Below, piece after piece: positions 12,617-12,654 of a stretch of 12,654 bases of DNA. Under the pieces are notes generated by a model. It was given only the letters and a program-made list of their open reading frames with translations, did no database searches and had not been told where the DNA came from. This DNA is from Alistipes sp. (GTDB taxonomy: Bacteria > Bacteroidota > Bacteroidia > Bacteroidales > Rikenellaceae): the NCBI GenBank assembly GCA_009774895.1, contig VSOO01000023.1, positions 1-12,654 on the forward strand, read 5' to 3'. The translations under genes and the position numbers were made by a program. The stretch's first letter is position 1. The number at the start of each line of letters is the position of its first letter.

Positions 12617-12654
12617 AAAAATAAAAAAAAAAAAGTTTTATGTGCGGATATTGG
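12617..12654. other. AT-rich segment with A12 homopolymer at the window edge
   Basis: These 38 nt hold about 8 G/C bases, against GC-rich flanking DNA. They begin aaaaat, contain an unbroken run of 12 A (12623-12634), and contain an in-frame stop for prfA. No inverted repeat or recognised insertion-sequence end can be seen in this short stretch, so its nature is unknown. Confidence 0.6.

Noticed and set aside
1..12654. CRISPR array, tRNA or rRNA genes, phage or transposase genes
   Set aside because: I looked for regularly spaced repeats, cloverleaf-like segments and recombinase motifs and saw none in the window.

Overview
The window looks like chromosomal DNA from a GC-rich member of the Bacteroidales, most likely an Alistipes-like (Rikenellaceae) gut bacterium. 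This is inferred from gene order, protein character and promoter style; no database search was possible. Supporting signs are the gene order secY-map-infA-rpmJ-rpsM-rpsK-rpsD-rpoA-rplQ, starts without a Shine-Dalgarno motif and with A-rich leaders, a 330-residue RpoA, an L17 with a long Lys/Ala tail, a lipoprotein with an acidic residue cluster after its lipobox cysteine, and several promoters of the Bacteroidetes type (TTTG or TTGC, about 19-20 nt, then TAnnTTTG).

Bases 1-4931 (+ strand) are the 3' end of the spc/alpha ribosomal cluster: the C-terminal part of SecY, methionine aminopeptidase, IF-1, L36, S13, S11, S4, RNA polymerase alpha and L17, closed by a strong intrinsic terminator. Spacing is tight except for 129 nt between rpsK and rpsD, which holds a GC-rich hairpin. 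From 4932 to 5430 there is no convincing gene. This convergent spacer has a striking G-over-C strand bias and ends in a terminator for the opposite strand.

Bases 5431-8145 (- strand) carry a RelA/SpoT-family (p)ppGpp enzyme whose hydrolase half has lost key residues, followed by a small lipocalin-like lipoprotein. Upstream of relA, an imperfect tandem repeat carries hairpins and two promoter-like elements. It separates relA from a divergent PAQR/hemolysin III-type membrane protein (8399-9049, + strand).

Bases 9043-12654 are a minus-strand run. Listed in transcription order they are: a truncated 3' end of peptide chain release factor 1 (prfA), an MGMT-family DNA-repair-type protein, a small secreted protein with a TonB-C-like domain, exonuclease VII large and small subunits (xseA, xseB), and a zinc-ribbon SAM methyltransferase whose 3' end overlaps the hemolysin III gene by 7 bp. 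At the right edge the prfA frame collapses into 38 nt of AT-rich DNA with an A12 tract and an in-frame stop, which is either a real disruption or an assembly-edge artefact.

Most of the window is housekeeping DNA. I found no clear novel multi-gene system. The most notable items are the prfA break, the hydrolase-degenerate RelA with its repeat-borne promoters, the strand-skewed convergent spacer, and two small unusual proteins (the MGMT-like and TonB-C-like ones).
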